Of a stretch of 64,000 bases of DNA, positions 41,986-52,718 are shown one piece after another. Source of the stretch: Megaustenia siamemsis (Eukaryota; Mollusca; Gastropoda; Stylommatophora; Ariophantidae); NCBI GenBank assembly GCA_032433765.1, contig JAVIAB010000160.1, positions 40,019,117 to 40,083,116 of the forward strand. The letters run 5' to 3'. Position numbers and translations under genes: made by a program. Position 1 is the first letter of the stretch. Each line of letters starts with the position of its first letter. Under the pieces are notes generated by a model. The model ran no database searches, was not told the DNA's origin, and saw nothing but the letters and a program-made list of their open reading frames with translations.

Positions 41986-42053
41986 ATTAGGGTTTTGGGT
42001 TTAAGGTAAGAGTTAGGGTTTGGATTTAGATTTAGGGTTTGAGGTAGGGTTAG
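41986..42053. repeat. Degenerate TTAGGG-like cluster
   Basis: TTAGGGTTTTGGGTTTAAGG, GAGTTAGGGTTTGG, TTTAGGGTTTGAGGTAGGGT-TAG. About five imperfect telomere-type motifs in 65 bp. Confidence 0.6.
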
Positions 42054-42225
42054 CGTTGTTTCTCCAACAATGACAGATTAAAGAACCCCAGAATAATATG
42101 CAGTGTTACTCAAGGGGAACGTTACTCTTGCGAAAAATAATTTGTTCTTAAACTAGGACTTTACATTAAACTGTTAATGTTTATTTCTGAGGTAAGTCTT
42201 AATGTAGGATTTGTACAGTTAGAGT

Positions 42226-42227
<2 letters not shown>

Positions 42228-42277
<50 letters not shown>

Positions 42278-42385
42278 TAGAGAGAATTGGAGAGGGAATG
42301 AGAGACATACCCATGCACACACTCACACTCACTCATACGTTCACATACTCACACACTCACTCACACGTTCACACACACACACAGA
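42228..42385. repeat. (GA)n and CACT/CA-rich low complexity
   Basis: A GA run of about 55 bp, then CACACTCACTCAT-type repeats. The flanks (42054-42227 and 42386-42664, including a C run near 42452) are otherwise unassigned. Confidence 0.9.
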
Positions 42386-42675
42386 TAGAATAATGAACGT
42401 GCATCACAAAATATCTTTGCCCCTTCGCATTCCACTTACATACATACACCCCCCCCCCCCACGTGGATTGAAAGACATTCAAGATTAATGTTCCTGCAGC
42501 GCCGAGCATTGTCAATTTGATTCTGATGTTCATGTTTTTCAAGTTGCCACCCTAACTTATTCAGGGTTTGCTTCAGACCATGCTCCTTTCTCCTCTATAT
42601 GTACACCAGTAAACAAACAAATAAAAACGTAAAAGAAACACAGGACAATCCAAAATAAATGACGTGTTAAGTTCA

Positions 42676-42938
42676 GTAAGTAAAGTAAAAAAGCCCCGTC
42701 ACGCCAAGTGGCGTATAGGGAATATGGTGTTAGTGACCATAAATTTTACAGACCTTCAGCACATGATTTTTGGGGTAATGTGGTCGGTATTACGCCAGTG
42801 TTGCTTTACTTTGCCAGAAAAAAAAAATCCGGAACCCATTTAAGGCTGGGTGAACCCGGAAGCCGTCGGTCTGGGATCGAACCCTACCTCTTGTCCTTGT
42901 TAGTCCAGTTCACTAACCACTGAGCTATCGCGGCTCCC
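42676..42938 (-). mobile_element. SINE-A with perfect 11-bp TSD
   Basis: Full-length minus copy with ACGCCAAGTGGCGT hairpin. One inserted base interrupts the box B region (GTCTGGGATCGAACC). TSD TGTTAAGTTCA at 42665-42675 and 42939-42949. Confidence 0.96.
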
Positions 42939-42949
42939 TGTTAAGTTCA

Positions 42950-43572
42950 ATGCTTGCCGCATTTCTGTGCGGATCTGAAATTCTGACAATCGATTCAAGG
43001 CACGATAAAAGACTAAGCAGTCTTCTTGCCTGGAGCTTTAATAAAATAATAATAATAAATATTAAAATGGTGAAAATGCAACGTTCTGGTCTTGCATCCA
43101 GTAAGACAATACATACGAGTTGAAGATGAAAGTGGCTGCGACATTATAGAAAAATGTACAACAAACGAATCCCTAAATATTTGGTGATTTAGAAATGAGA
43201 AGCGGCCTGAAAGTTGGCCACTGAGACTTAAAGATGTCTGCATGTTATACACGAATCAATATTCCATTTGTGTAAATATCCCGGGAAAATGTGATAGAGG
43301 ATCGTAGCACATAGAAAAGATATAAAATAAGTTGCATAATAACATTTGAAAACGACGTTAATTCAAAATGAAGAGAGAAAAGACGCAAGAGATAAGAATT
43401 AAACGCAACCCCTCGATGTAAAACTGCCGTACTCATTCTACAGCCGGACCTGCAAACTAATTCAATATTGGCACGACCAGCTATGATAGAAGCTGCTCGA
43501 CAAAATAGCGCTGGGCTGTTGCTAGGAAGTCCATTATTGCCCGTTTTCAACCATCTATGAAGATGTAAAATG

Positions 43573-43573
<1 letters not shown>
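42950..43573. other. Unassigned 0.6-kb stretch
   Basis: No recognised repeat. The minus frame of 139 codons across 43245-43664 includes the AT microsatellite and is not a gene. Confidence 0.45.

Positions 43574-43639
<66 letters not shown>
43574..43639. repeat. (AT)n microsatellite
   Basis: Uninterrupted AT repeats of about 65 bp. The following 43640-44050 is unassigned. Confidence 0.97.
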
Positions 43640-43640
<1 letters not shown>

Positions 43641-44054
43641 TTGTTGCAAAGCAGTGGTTTCCAAAATGTCACTACATCAAACCCCATAGATAAGCATAAA
43701 ACTTAGGTATCTAAAACGCACGGAGACTTGTAGAGATAACCGCTGTGTATGACTGACAAGACAACTGCGCATGTGTCTTGTTTAAAACGATAATAGTGGC
43801 TTGCAGTTGATACACGTCAGCCTTGTGGAGTGGCTTTTCGTTGACGTTCTGTTCTCGGTCGTAATTTTCGTTGTGCCTCATGTAACACTTAAATATAATA
43901 ATATCTGCATCTGTAATGGAATTACTGTGCTGGGGAAGAATTATCATGATTTGTATGTATGCCTTATGTCGTTTTATTTTGCTTGGATGGATTGTTGGTA
44001 ATGTTTTCCTGATAAAATGTTGCTATTTTTTTTCACGTGAGTTAATATAGGTGA

Positions 44055-45000
44055 CAATATGGATATGTTGTAGAACTGAAAGTAGAGGTTAGGATAGGTT
44101 TGTGGAACTAAAGAATGAGTTGATGATGAGTTTGTGAAACCAAAAGTAGAGGTTAGGATAAGTTTGTGGAACTAAAGAATGAGTGATGATGAGTTTGTGA
44201 AACCAAAAGTAGAGGTTAGGATAAGTTTGTGGAACTAAAGAATGAGGTGATGATGAGTTTGTGAAACCAAAAGTAGAGGTTAGGATAAGTTTGTGGAACT
44301 AAAGAATGAGGTGATGATGAGTTTGTGAAACCAAAAGTAGAGGTTAGGATAAGTTTGTGGAACTAAAGAATGAGTGATGATGAGTAAAGGTAAAGGTAAA
44401 GTACGAGACTTGAACCGGCGTCTTAGCACGCGAGTATATACCCATATGTGCTCGGCCGCCTATCCAGAAATGTTCGGATATTTCTGTATAGTGTAGCCTC
44501 AAGCATCGAAACTCAGATGCGAAGCGACATTCCTCACCTTCCCAGGATAATATACCCTGGTACCCATTTCTGCCAACGGCTGGGTCGACCGTGGGGGTAT
44601 TTTTTTTTTTCCAACCACGAGTACAACTCACACTGCTCCCAGCGGGAATTGAACACGGGCTGTCCGAACGTCGGTAGTCTAGTCGGGTGGTTTTCCCAAC
44701 TAGGCTACCGAGGCCCCCGATCATGATGATGAGTTTGTGAAACCAAAAGTAGAGGTTAGGATAAGTTTGTGGAACTAAAGAATGAGTGATGATGAGTTTG
44801 TGAAACCAAAAGTAGAGGTTAGGATAAGTTTGTGGAACTAAAGAATGAGTGATGATGAGTTTGTGAAACCAAAAGTAGAGGTTAGGATAAGTTTGTGGAA
44901 CTAAAAAATGAGTTTAGGATGAGTTTGTGAAACCAAAAGTAGAGGTTAGGATAAGTTTGTGGAACTAAAGAATGAGTTTATGATGAGTTTGTGAAACTGA
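44055..45000. repeat. 63-bp minisatellite (dimer of about 32-bp half-units), split by SINE-B
   Basis: The unit runs GATGAGTTTGTGAAACCAAA, AGTAGAGGTTAGGATAAGTT, TGTGGAACTAAAGAATGAGT, GAT. Each unit is two diverged half-units (GATGAGTTTGTGAAACC and GGATAAGTTTGTGGAACTA). About nine units surround the SINE-B at 44386-44722. Confidence 0.93.
44386..44722 (-). mobile_element. SINE-B inserted in the minisatellite
   Basis: The minus strand begins GGGGGCCTCGGTAGCCTAGT-TGGG (box A-like), has box B-like GTGTTCAATTCCC, and ends CAAGTCTCGTACTTTACC-TTTACCTTTA. TGATGATGAG-like sequence flanks it on both sides within the array. Confidence 0.9.
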
Positions 45001-45239
45001 AGTAAGCTCTAAAGTTGAATTTTTGGTACTATGAGGTCGAAGTAGACATTGAGGATGAGTTTATGAAAATATAGGTGATGAGGAGGCTGAGTTTGTGGTA
45101 CTGAAGTGTGTAGTGAGTATACAAGTATAAGTTTATTCTTTTTGAATACAAGACATTGGAACAATGATTATGTGGAACTAAATTGGAGAAGAGGATAAGT
45201 TTGTGAAACTCATTTAAGGATGCATTTTGGTACAGTGAG
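45001..45239. repeat. Decayed array units linking the two minisatellites
   Basis: GAGTTTGTG..ACT and GATAAGTTTGTGAAACT phrases recur irregularly, consistent with degraded units. Confidence 0.6.
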
Positions 45240-45624
45240 GGCCGTGAGGATAAGTTTATAGAACTAAAGAATGAGGTGAGGATGAGTTTATAGAACTAAA
45301 GAATGAGGTGAGGATGAGTTTATAGAACTAAAGAATGAGGCGAGGATGAGTTTATAGAGCTAAAGAATGAGGCGAGGATGAGTTTATAGAACTAAAGAAT
45401 GAGGCGAGGATGAGTTTATAGAACTAAAGAATGAGGCGAGGATGAGTTTATAGAACTAAAGAATGAGGCGAGAATGAGTTTATAGAACTAAAGAATGAGG
45501 CGAGGATGAGTTTATAGAACTAAAGAATGAGGCGAGGATGAGTTTATAGAACTAAAGAATGAGGCGAGGATGAGTTTATAGAACTAAAGAATGAGGCGAG
45601 GATGAGTTTATAGAACTAAATAAG
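45240..45624. repeat. 32-bp minisatellite, about 12 units
   Basis: GGATGAGTTTATAGAACTAA followed by AGAATGAGGCGA. It is related to the half-unit of the 63-bp array upstream, and very homogeneous. Confidence 0.97.
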
Positions 45625-45639
45625 CCGTAAAAATGGGGG

Positions 45640-46025
45640 TTCCTTACACAGTACATCGTATCAGTTCTGTTTTTGACTGTTTTCCGTGCCATGACACCAA
45701 GCGTGTACTATCTTCTCTCTTTCTTTTCGTCCGCGATATCTCATTCCCTGCATTGTGCCAGTTGTAACCAACTATTCCAACTTTCCTCGTCTCTTGATGT
45801 GCCAAAAAAAAAGAAAAAAAAATGTAGATTGTTTCTTTCTGATGTTTCTTAGAAGCTATCTTTTTTGTGTAGGCCTCTTTTAGAATTTCCTCTTTGGTCA
45901 TTTTAGCTGTCCAGGGAACTCTCAGCATTCTTTTGAGAAATTCCATCTCTGTAGCCTGTAATCGCCTTTTCATTTGATTGTCTACTGTCCGTGATTCACT
46001 CCCTAGGTCAGAACTGACTCCATAT
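45640..46025 (-). mobile_element. RTfam-D LINE fragment
   Basis: The minus frame carries LGSESRTVDNQMKRRLQATE, FLKRMLRVPWTAKMTKEEIL and WHGKQSKTELIRCTV. It ends before the normal 3' tail, next to the 32-bp array, and contains an A-rich frameshift near 45806. Confidence 0.85.
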
Positions 46026-46775
46026 ATCACCGAGGAGATAGCGTTATAAAACAGAGAGGAGGGTGATGAAATTATGATCTTGTGCAGGAAAGAGGGAAGA
46101 GGTGAAGATGAATGAGCGCTGGTGTATAGCGAAGCATGGACGTGAAACAGACATTCGTTTGTTTTCGCTTCCCTAGGAGAGTCCATGCCAAATTAACACG
46201 AGAACCGCTTCGATTACTGGTCATGATTGGGACAAGAGAACAAGAAATAGCAGCACTGTCCTCTAACATGTTTCCTGTGAACGGTGACTAAGATGATGTG
46301 GTGCTAGGGCCAGCCGCCTCATCACATAAAACAAACAGCAACTGCAACAACCACTGCAGGGGCACATCAACGCTTTTGTGAAGGATTTCTACAACTGGGG
46401 GCCAACTGTGATGATGGCCCTTGAACTCTCTATTCAACGGAAAAAGAATGAAAATAAAGGAGGAGATAAAAACTGAAAGCAAAATGCATTAGCATTTCAG
46501 AGTTGTTCTAGAGTGACAGTGGCTTTGAATGTCAGAGGCAAAAACATTTAAAAGCTGGGGAGAGAATGAAAAGGGGGGGGGGTATAATAAGAGACATAGA
46601 GAGAGAGAGAGAAAGAGAGAGAGAGAAAAAGGGTGCGTGAGACTGGGCGTCCATAAAATATTTCCTAGAAAATGGTAATTTTTTAACAATCTTATTTTGC
46701 TGTACTTATTTTTTCTTGTTCGCTGTAAACGCTCGCAAATTCTACAAATGTTTCATGTACACATTGGCTGTGTAG
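46026..46775. other. Unassigned 0.75-kb stretch
   Basis: Contains a short GA microsatellite (about 46595-46628). No gene is recognised. Confidence 0.45.
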
Positions 46776-46779
46776 ACAG

Positions 46780-47025
46780 ATATCAGACAGGGGTCAGAGA
46801 CTCATAGCTGGCTGTTTAAAAGCGAACCACAGCTGATCAGTACTTTATTCCACTCCATATAGAAGCTCAGGAAGCAGACTAACCAGTCTGCAAGGAAAGC
46901 AAACCCGGCACTCAAGTGACATGTGTGACTTCCGGAACTAAAGTGGCATGGGTTTGGTAAAAAAAAGCACATATGTCATACTCATTTATGCCTTTTTAAC
47001 GTCCTTTTAATAATGGACGCCACAA
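46780..47025 (+). mobile_element. Diverged SINE-E copy
   Basis: GTCAGAGACTCATAGCTGGC, GAAGCAGACTAACCAGTCTG, CCCGGCACTCAAGTGACATG and TTTATGCCTTTTTAACGTCC follow the SINE-E order, with the core heavily mutated. Confidence 0.65.
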
Positions 47026-47555
47026 ATTAGTAATGGAACAAACGGAAAGAAACAAAGAACTGATATACGAATGTGGTCACACATCAACAGACATGATTCA
47101 TAACGTGAATAATTCAAACGAATATTGTTATTTGTTGAGATGCCTTGTTTACTTTAGCTAGCAAGGCCGTCTTCATTGCAGTATGGGTTACCCCAAAAGT
47201 TTCGCTACTAAATAACTTTGATAAATCAATGGATTCTAATTGGTCAGAGAAGATGGTTAAAAGCACCTTTTTAGGCGCCATTTTGATGCTCAAATTGTGT
47301 AGATAATACATGTACGCGGGTATTTGTGCAGCATTAGATATATCGCTAAATCAGCAACAGAAATAACACTCAATAATAGGCAATCTAGAGGAGGATTCGG
47401 ACCGTTCAGCAGAACAATGTGATCTAGAGATAAGACCTCGCTGCGGACAGGAAGATCTGTGAATCTGGAATCTCTTCACAGACGGTGATAATTTTTCGCT
47501 TCGTATCTTAGAGCCTCCCATTTGTCTATTGGTAGTAGCATCCTCTGACTAGCCA
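47026..47555. other. Unassigned stretch with a 65-codon minus frame
   Basis: Frame 47311-47114 (MAPKKVLLTIFSDQLESIDL.. from its internal methionine) has a protein-like composition, but I do not recognise it and no context supports it. Confidence 0.25.
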
Positions 47556-47559
47556 TCTC

Positions 47560-47950
47560 GGTTAACGGGGAAAACGGGAAGTCCAAAATACGTAAGGTCA
47601 CCTTTGTATATGTACATGGACATGCGGGAGTACGGGGAAATGAAAGAGGGGACAGGTTGGCTAGCTGCGCTGTCGTTGAGGACGGGCAACCTATGGATCG
47701 GGCGAACATCATCAATGCCCTCCAAGATGTGGGAAGAGCACAGGACTTCGACAAACACAGATCCACGTCCCTTCTTCGGATGATGGAAATGGGAGTTAAG
47801 ATGGGCACAGCCAGAAATGAGAAACTAAGTGGCCGTGTAAGAAGACTAATCAACCAACACAGAACTGGAGTCGTCAGTCGCTGGACACTGCGAGACTTGC
47901 TGAGGAGGGGATCTGAGCACTTATGGACATATTCGGAGTGCAATGATGAT
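47560..47950 (+). mobile_element. RTfam-H LINE: RNase H domain, best preserved copy
   Basis: One open forward frame carries KSKIRKVTFVY, then VHGHAGVRGNERGDRLAS, DGQPMDRANIINALQDVGRA and RTGVVSRWTLRDLLRRGSEH. The GHAG histidine and the aspartate of the GNExxDRLAS segment are kept, while RT and most of RNase H are missing upstream. The frame closes in an AATGATGATGAC tail. RNase H-bearing LINEs include the I/Nimb and R1 groups; this copy is 5'-truncated and non-autonomous. Confidence 0.8.
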
Positions 47951-47969
47951 GACCCACAAATAACTCAAT

Positions 47970-48192
47970 AACAGGAAGTCCCGTGTGCACTTGCACACGC
48001 TAAAGAACCCTTGGAGGTTTAAGGCCAAAAATGGCCACTCCCGGGCCAAAAGAAACGTGTAAGCAAATCTACCATTACCGAATACGAATATGTCGGACCT
48101 AGAGTTTCAGATATCACGTGCTTGCTGTAAACAGCGACAAAATGCAGCCACGCCCACTTAGCGGTTGAACGCTAAAAAAAACAGAAGAAGAA
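47970..48192 (+). mobile_element. SINE-F, 5'-truncated
   Basis: AGTCCCGTGTGCACTTGCAC-ACGCTAAAGAACCC, then GGCCAAAAGAAACGTGTAAG, the conserved domain (CGAATATGTCGGACCTAGAG, CAGCCACGCCCACTTAGCGG) and an ACAGAAGAAGAAGAA tail. It serves as the non-expanded reference for the 25-kb array. Confidence 0.8.
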
Positions 48193-48194
48193 GA

Positions 48195-48715
48195 ACCAGT
48201 TCTGTTCTTTCTCACATTATGTTGATGTAAGCGACATCACTTTTGACAACATAAACAAGAAAAAGAGTTCTTAAATGTTATGTAGAGCTAGTCTTAACAT
48301 ATGGATGTGAATCATGGACAATGGGACAACAGACAAGAAATTCACTAGAGTCTGTAGAAATGTGGTTTTACAGAAGAATGTTGAGAAGACCATGGACGGC
48401 TAAGAAGAGTAATGAAAACGTTCTGAAAGAGGAGACCAAAGCAAAGAAAGAGCTAATATCCGATATTAGGAAGAAACAATAATTATTTTTTGGCCATGTA
48501 ATGGGCAGGTAACAGCTGGAATATAATGTAGTAACTGTGAAAATTGAGGGACTAAGTGATAGAGGGAAGCACAGAGAAAACATACCACGCAGCTTAAGAC
48601 AATGGCTTGGCAGAAGGTCAACAATAGAAATGATAAATAACTGTCGAGATCGAAAGTTGTTGAGAGACATGATCACCAACGTCAGCAGGCACGGCACTTG
48701 TATGGTGATGAAGCG
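48195..48715 (+). mobile_element. RTfam-D LINE C-terminal part
   Basis: ACATATGGATGTGAATCATG-GACAATGGG, TTTTACAGAAGAATGTTGAG, TTTGGCCATGTAATGGGCAG and a 111-codon frame with SLRQWLGRRSTIEMINNCRD and RDMITNVSRHGT. It lacks the long GATGAT tail. Confidence 0.85.
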
Positions 48716-48916
48716 ACATGACACTTCGAGTCTGTTACTTATTATTGATCTGTTGCTAACGTCTTCTACACATTCAACAGAGGAACTTCTAGTCGAATGT
48801 TCTGAAAAGTATAGCTTATACCCCTACTATATGTTACATAGTAACTCACAACAAGTGAGAAAAGAAAGTTAGTCAAAACGAATATGTGATGTTTTAGGGA
48901 AGACTGTAGGAGTGAC

Positions 48917-49290
48917 TAGAAAATCACTGGAGTCTGTAGAAATGTGGTTTTACAGAAGAATGTTGAGAATACCATGGACAGCTAAGAAGAGTAATGAAGA
49001 GGTTCCGCGAGAGGTCAAAGCAAAAAGATAGCTAATTTCCAATGTTAGGAAAAGACAATCATCATTTTTTGGCCATGTAATGAGAAGAGAACAACTTGAA
49101 TATATTGTAACAACTGGAAAAATTGAGGGACGAAGAGATTGAGGGAAGCAAAGAGAAAAAATAACGGACAGCGAGAATGGCTTGGCAGAAGGTCAACAAC
49201 AGAAATGATAAATAGCTGCCGAGATCGAAAGTTGTGGAGAGACATGAATCACCTACGCCACTAGGACTTGATGATGATGATGATGATGAT
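48917..49290 (+). mobile_element. RTfam-D LINE 3' end with perfect 12-bp TSD
   Basis: It starts at GAAAATCACTGGAGTCTGTA and ends in (GATGAT)n. TSD TGTAGGAGTGAC lies at 48905-48916 and 49290-49301. Only about 370 bp were inserted, with frameshifts (ITDSENGLAEGQQQ-type) in the C-terminal part. Confidence 0.92.
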
Positions 49291-49339
49291 GTAGGAGTGA
49301 CCAGATGAGTCAATTTTTTAAAATAAGGTTATAAGAGAA

Positions 49340-49560
49340 AGTGTTAGTATGCAACTTATGTAGAATCACATACAAAGATAAGAGATCAAATGGTTTATCT
49401 ACCTGGAGAGAATGCCTATTGATGCCAAACTGTACAAGGCATACACACAACGAGAAGAAGGACTCATCGGATCGACAAGGAGATACAAAGTTCTGGTTCT
49501 CGCACGCTCACGTTTTATGCTTCAACCTTTGCAAGTGATGTTGAAGCGTTTCTTTGATGT
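49340..49560 (+). repeat. Dispersed sequence similar to 10.5 kb
   Basis: AGATAAGAGATCAAATGGTT-TATCTACC resembles 10520-10550. The frame RITYKDKRSNGLSTWREC is suggestive of an old LINE but not diagnostic. Confidence 0.4.
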
Positions 49561-49685
49561 TGACAGCCCATCTTACTCTGGGCCTGCCTCTTACTTTTCT
49601 CCCGTTTCATCTTTAATATTTACTATATCAGATCTCTATCAAGATTGCATTTTCTCTTTCCAGTACTTTCTCTCTCACTCACTCC

Positions 49686-49687
<2 letters not shown>

Positions 49688-49729
<42 letters not shown>

Positions 49730-49978
49730 GTGTCTTTCTCACATGCCACTGTCACCAAATAGCCGATCACTTCACTCATCTCAATAAATGTGTTCTTATT
49801 GTTGTTTGTACACAATGTGTACACTTACAGATGCATCGAACGTTGACTATCATCTTTCTACCCATTTTTCTTCTTTTGTTTTATTTCTTTCTCATACAAA
49901 AAAAAAATAGTTCCTTTCCTCTTGATTTTCGTTATTAATTTCATTTGCTGTACCTCTCTCTCTCTCTCTCTCTCACTC
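49688..49978. repeat. Two (CT)n microsatellites
   Basis: CT runs at about 49688-49730 and 49952-49990 in pyrimidine-rich DNA. No gene is recognised from 49561 to 50452. Confidence 0.9.
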
Positions 49979-50454
49979 CCTCTCTCTTTCTCTTGTACTA
50001 TCTCTTCTCCTTATCTCTCTTTTTCTTTCCTCATTATCATTTTATTTAACCCCTCTTTATTCCCCACTTTCTACTTATTTGTTTTCTCTTACTCTCTTAC
50101 TCTCTGTTGCTGTCATTATAATGGAATGCTGCCTGTCAAGGACAGTAGATCAATACGATTCCCTGAAGGCTTGAAGACTCTTCAATTTTTATTCAGTCGT
50201 GACTTAGCAATCCATTTGTAAGCTTATGAACCTTGGAATGACTATAGCTCAACTCCGAGTGTAGCAGTTGCGTTATCATTTGTTGAGCATAACAATGAAC
50301 TACATCTTAGATAAGGTACGCCTATGCATTTATGATTTCATATTTTCTACACAACACGGCGATAATTTCCGGATTAACAGCTTTGTAGAATTTACTTCTC
50401 TTATCTTGAATTACTTGAAATTTACTTTGACAGAGTTCACTAAATACGTTTAGA

Positions 50455-50672
50455 TATGTAGCATGTTAGATTTATATCCACGTCCATAGCGTTTTAGATA
50501 TAAATCCACGTATGTAACGTTTTAGATAAATATGCACTGTATGTGGTAGATATATATCTACGTATGTAGAGTTTTATATATATGTCCACGTATATAGAGT
50601 TTTGATTTATGTCCTCAATTGTAGCGTTTTAGATCAATATGCACATATGTAACGTGCTTGCAGTATATCTAA
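50455..50672. repeat. Degenerate about 28-30-bp tandem repeat
   Basis: TAGATATAAATCCACGTATG-TAGCGTTT recurs about seven times with heavy divergence. Confidence 0.75.
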
Positions 50673-50715
50673 GTTGGTAGGGTGCTATAAAAATAATGTC
50701 ACATGTTACTTCGTT

Positions 50716-51135
50716 ATTAAACGGGTGTCGCAAGTTACTTGGCTTTAATATAAACAATGGGATCAGAAAGTTACTTAGTTTAAATATAAACAATGGGATC
50801 AGAAGTTACTTGACTTTAATATAAACAATGGGATCAGAAAGTTACTTAGTTTAAATATAAACAATGGGATCAGAAGTTACTTGACTTTAATATAAAAAAA
50901 TTGGATCAGAAGTTACTTGACTTTAATATAAACAATGGGATCAGAAAGTTACTTGGCTTTAATATAAACAATGGGATCAGAAGTTACTTGGCTTTAATAT
51001 AAACAATGGGATCAGAAGTTACTTGGCTTTAATATAAACAATGGGATCAGAAGTTACTTGGCTTTAATATAAACAATGGGATCAGAAGTTACTTGGCTTT
51101 AATATTTAAAAAAGGGATCAGAAGTTACTTATCTA
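50716..51135. repeat. 35-bp minisatellite, about 11-12 units
   Basis: GGATCAGAAGTTACTTGGCT followed by TTAATATAAACAATG. Two subtypes (TTGGCTTTAA and TTAGTTTAAA or TTGACTTTAA) alternate at the left and become uniform at the right. Confidence 0.95.
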
Positions 51136-51645
51136 TTGTTCGGGGGTCGCAAGAGGTAGACTATCTCCAACTTCTACAGAAAAGCTGGAGATCTCAAGAA
51201 AGTCATTACAACCCGCCACTTCAATGAGTTAACAAGGCACCCTGACCGCATCAACTCGTCAACAACGACATTGGGTTTCACAACCAGTTAAATAATGTGA
51301 AATATTACAGCGCAAAATAGAGCTCACTTTACCGTTGGTAGCACATGCGAACAAAGGTTGAAACATCAACTGTTGCCACATGTGCAGAAGAGCGTCAGCT
51401 CACATGCTGGTGGATACATAACAACAACTATTTGCTTTAATCAAGCAGGTTTTAAAGGAAATTGAGAAGGGGCACGTATCTTGAGTGGTTTTAAATCACT
51501 GCTGACATGCCCAGATATGATGTCTGCAACAAGATTGAATGACATGTAGAAGGGGTCGCAACTTTAAAAGCTATTTTAGAATACTGTACGTGGCACATTC
51601 TCCTTTATGCAACGAACGAGCTGATTGGCCTGCCTCAGATGTCTA
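51136..51645. other. Unassigned 0.5-kb stretch
   Basis: A GGGTCGCAAG-type phrase occurs at both ends (51136-51150 and 51554-51570), so it may be an old element. No coding call is made. Confidence 0.35.
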
Positions 51646-51649
51646 TGTG

Positions 51650-52160
51650 GTTGAAATGGTAAATTTGTATATATAAAAGCGTGTCTTGCATGCCATGAAT
51701 AAATGTATGGCACACATATCAGTCGGGATGGCGTGATAAGGACAATACAAATGTGATATATATGTGGTTGAAATGGTAAGCTTACATATATAAAGGCGTG
51801 TCTTGAAGGCCATGAATAAATGTGTGGCACATATATCAGTCCCACTGGAGCCGCGATAGTTCAGTGGTTAGTGAACTGGACTACAAAGGACAAGAGGTAG
51901 GGTTCGATCTCAATCGACGGCTTCCGGTTCACCCAGCCTTTAATGGGTACCGGATTTTTTTTTCTGGGAAAGTAAAGCGGCACGGGCGTAATACCGACCA
52001 CATTACCCCAAAAATCATGTGCCGAGGGTCTGTAAAATTTATTGTCACTAACACCATATTCCCTAAACGCCACTTGGCGTGACGGGGGTACTTTACATTT
52101 TTTTTGTGTTTACATATATCAGTCGGGTTGGCGGGATAGGGATCATACAAATGTGCCGTT
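51650..52160. repeat. About 115-bp tandem duplication, second copy split by SINE-A
   Basis: GTGGTTGAAATGGTAAATTT..GCGTGTCTTGCATGCCATGA..ACATATCAGTCGGGATGGCG occurs at 51650 and again from 51764. The second copy is interrupted by SINE-A and resumes at 52112 with CAGTCGGGTTGGCGGGATAG. Confidence 0.85.
51842..52111 (+). mobile_element. SINE-A with perfect 13-bp TSD
   Basis: Head GGAGCCGCGATAGTTCAGTG, box B GGGTTCGATCTCAATC (mutated), ACGCCACTTGGCGTGACGGG 3' end with T run. TSD ACATATATCAGTC at 51829-51841 and 52112-52124. Confidence 0.96.
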
Positions 52161-52465
52161 TGTCACGGAAAAATATGGTTACTAATACGATATTCCCCAT
52201 ATATCTAGCAATTATGGAAGAAATCTTGAAAATATGAGTAACAAACAGCAAAGGCGAACGAACTTGAAACACGCACAAACAGCGTGCTTCCGGGTCCAAC
52301 AATGTGGACATACTTGGCAATTTCCTGAGTGCGACTGAGTACCTGCCCCTAGAAGATCATCCCTAACAACAATTAACAATGAGACGTCCTATTGAAATAA
52401 GCGACAAAATATTCACTGCTTTCGTCAATAAATAAACACACATTGATTTATTATACGCAACAGCT

Positions 52466-52557
52466 GCTGTCAAATACACAATGACACTTCAGCAGCTGTC
52501 AAATACACAATGACACTTCAGCAGCTGTCAAATACACAATGACACTTCAGCAGCTGT
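52466..52557. repeat. 29-bp tandem repeat, 3 units
   Basis: CAGCAGCTGTCAAATACACA followed by ATGACACTT. The surrounding 52161-52465 and 52558-52700 is unassigned. Confidence 0.95.
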
Positions 52558-52718
52558 TCTCATTGAAATATTGCATCAATGATGAATGAAGATGTTCAAT
52601 CTACTACATTCTTCTTACTATTAAATATGGGTTCTTTATGGGAGCGGTTTAAAGTTGTATCGTGGACAAATAATAATAATACATGAATATTGCTACAAAC
52701 GGAAACTCCCGAGGTGAC

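Noticed and set aside
44055..45624. Possible telomere-type repeats (GGTTAGGATAAG)
   Set aside because: The motif is part of a 63-bp minisatellite unit and does not occur as a simple hexamer repeat.
47114..47311. 65-codon minus ORF (MAPKKVLLTIF..) as a small gene
   Set aside because: The composition is protein-like, but there is no recognised family, no promoter or splice context, and the length is within chance expectation for this AT-rich sequence.
51136..51645. Possible hAT-type transposase remnant
   Set aside because: Only vague resemblance in short translated pieces; no catalytic or dimerisation motif, terminal inverted repeat or 8-bp TSD could be identified.
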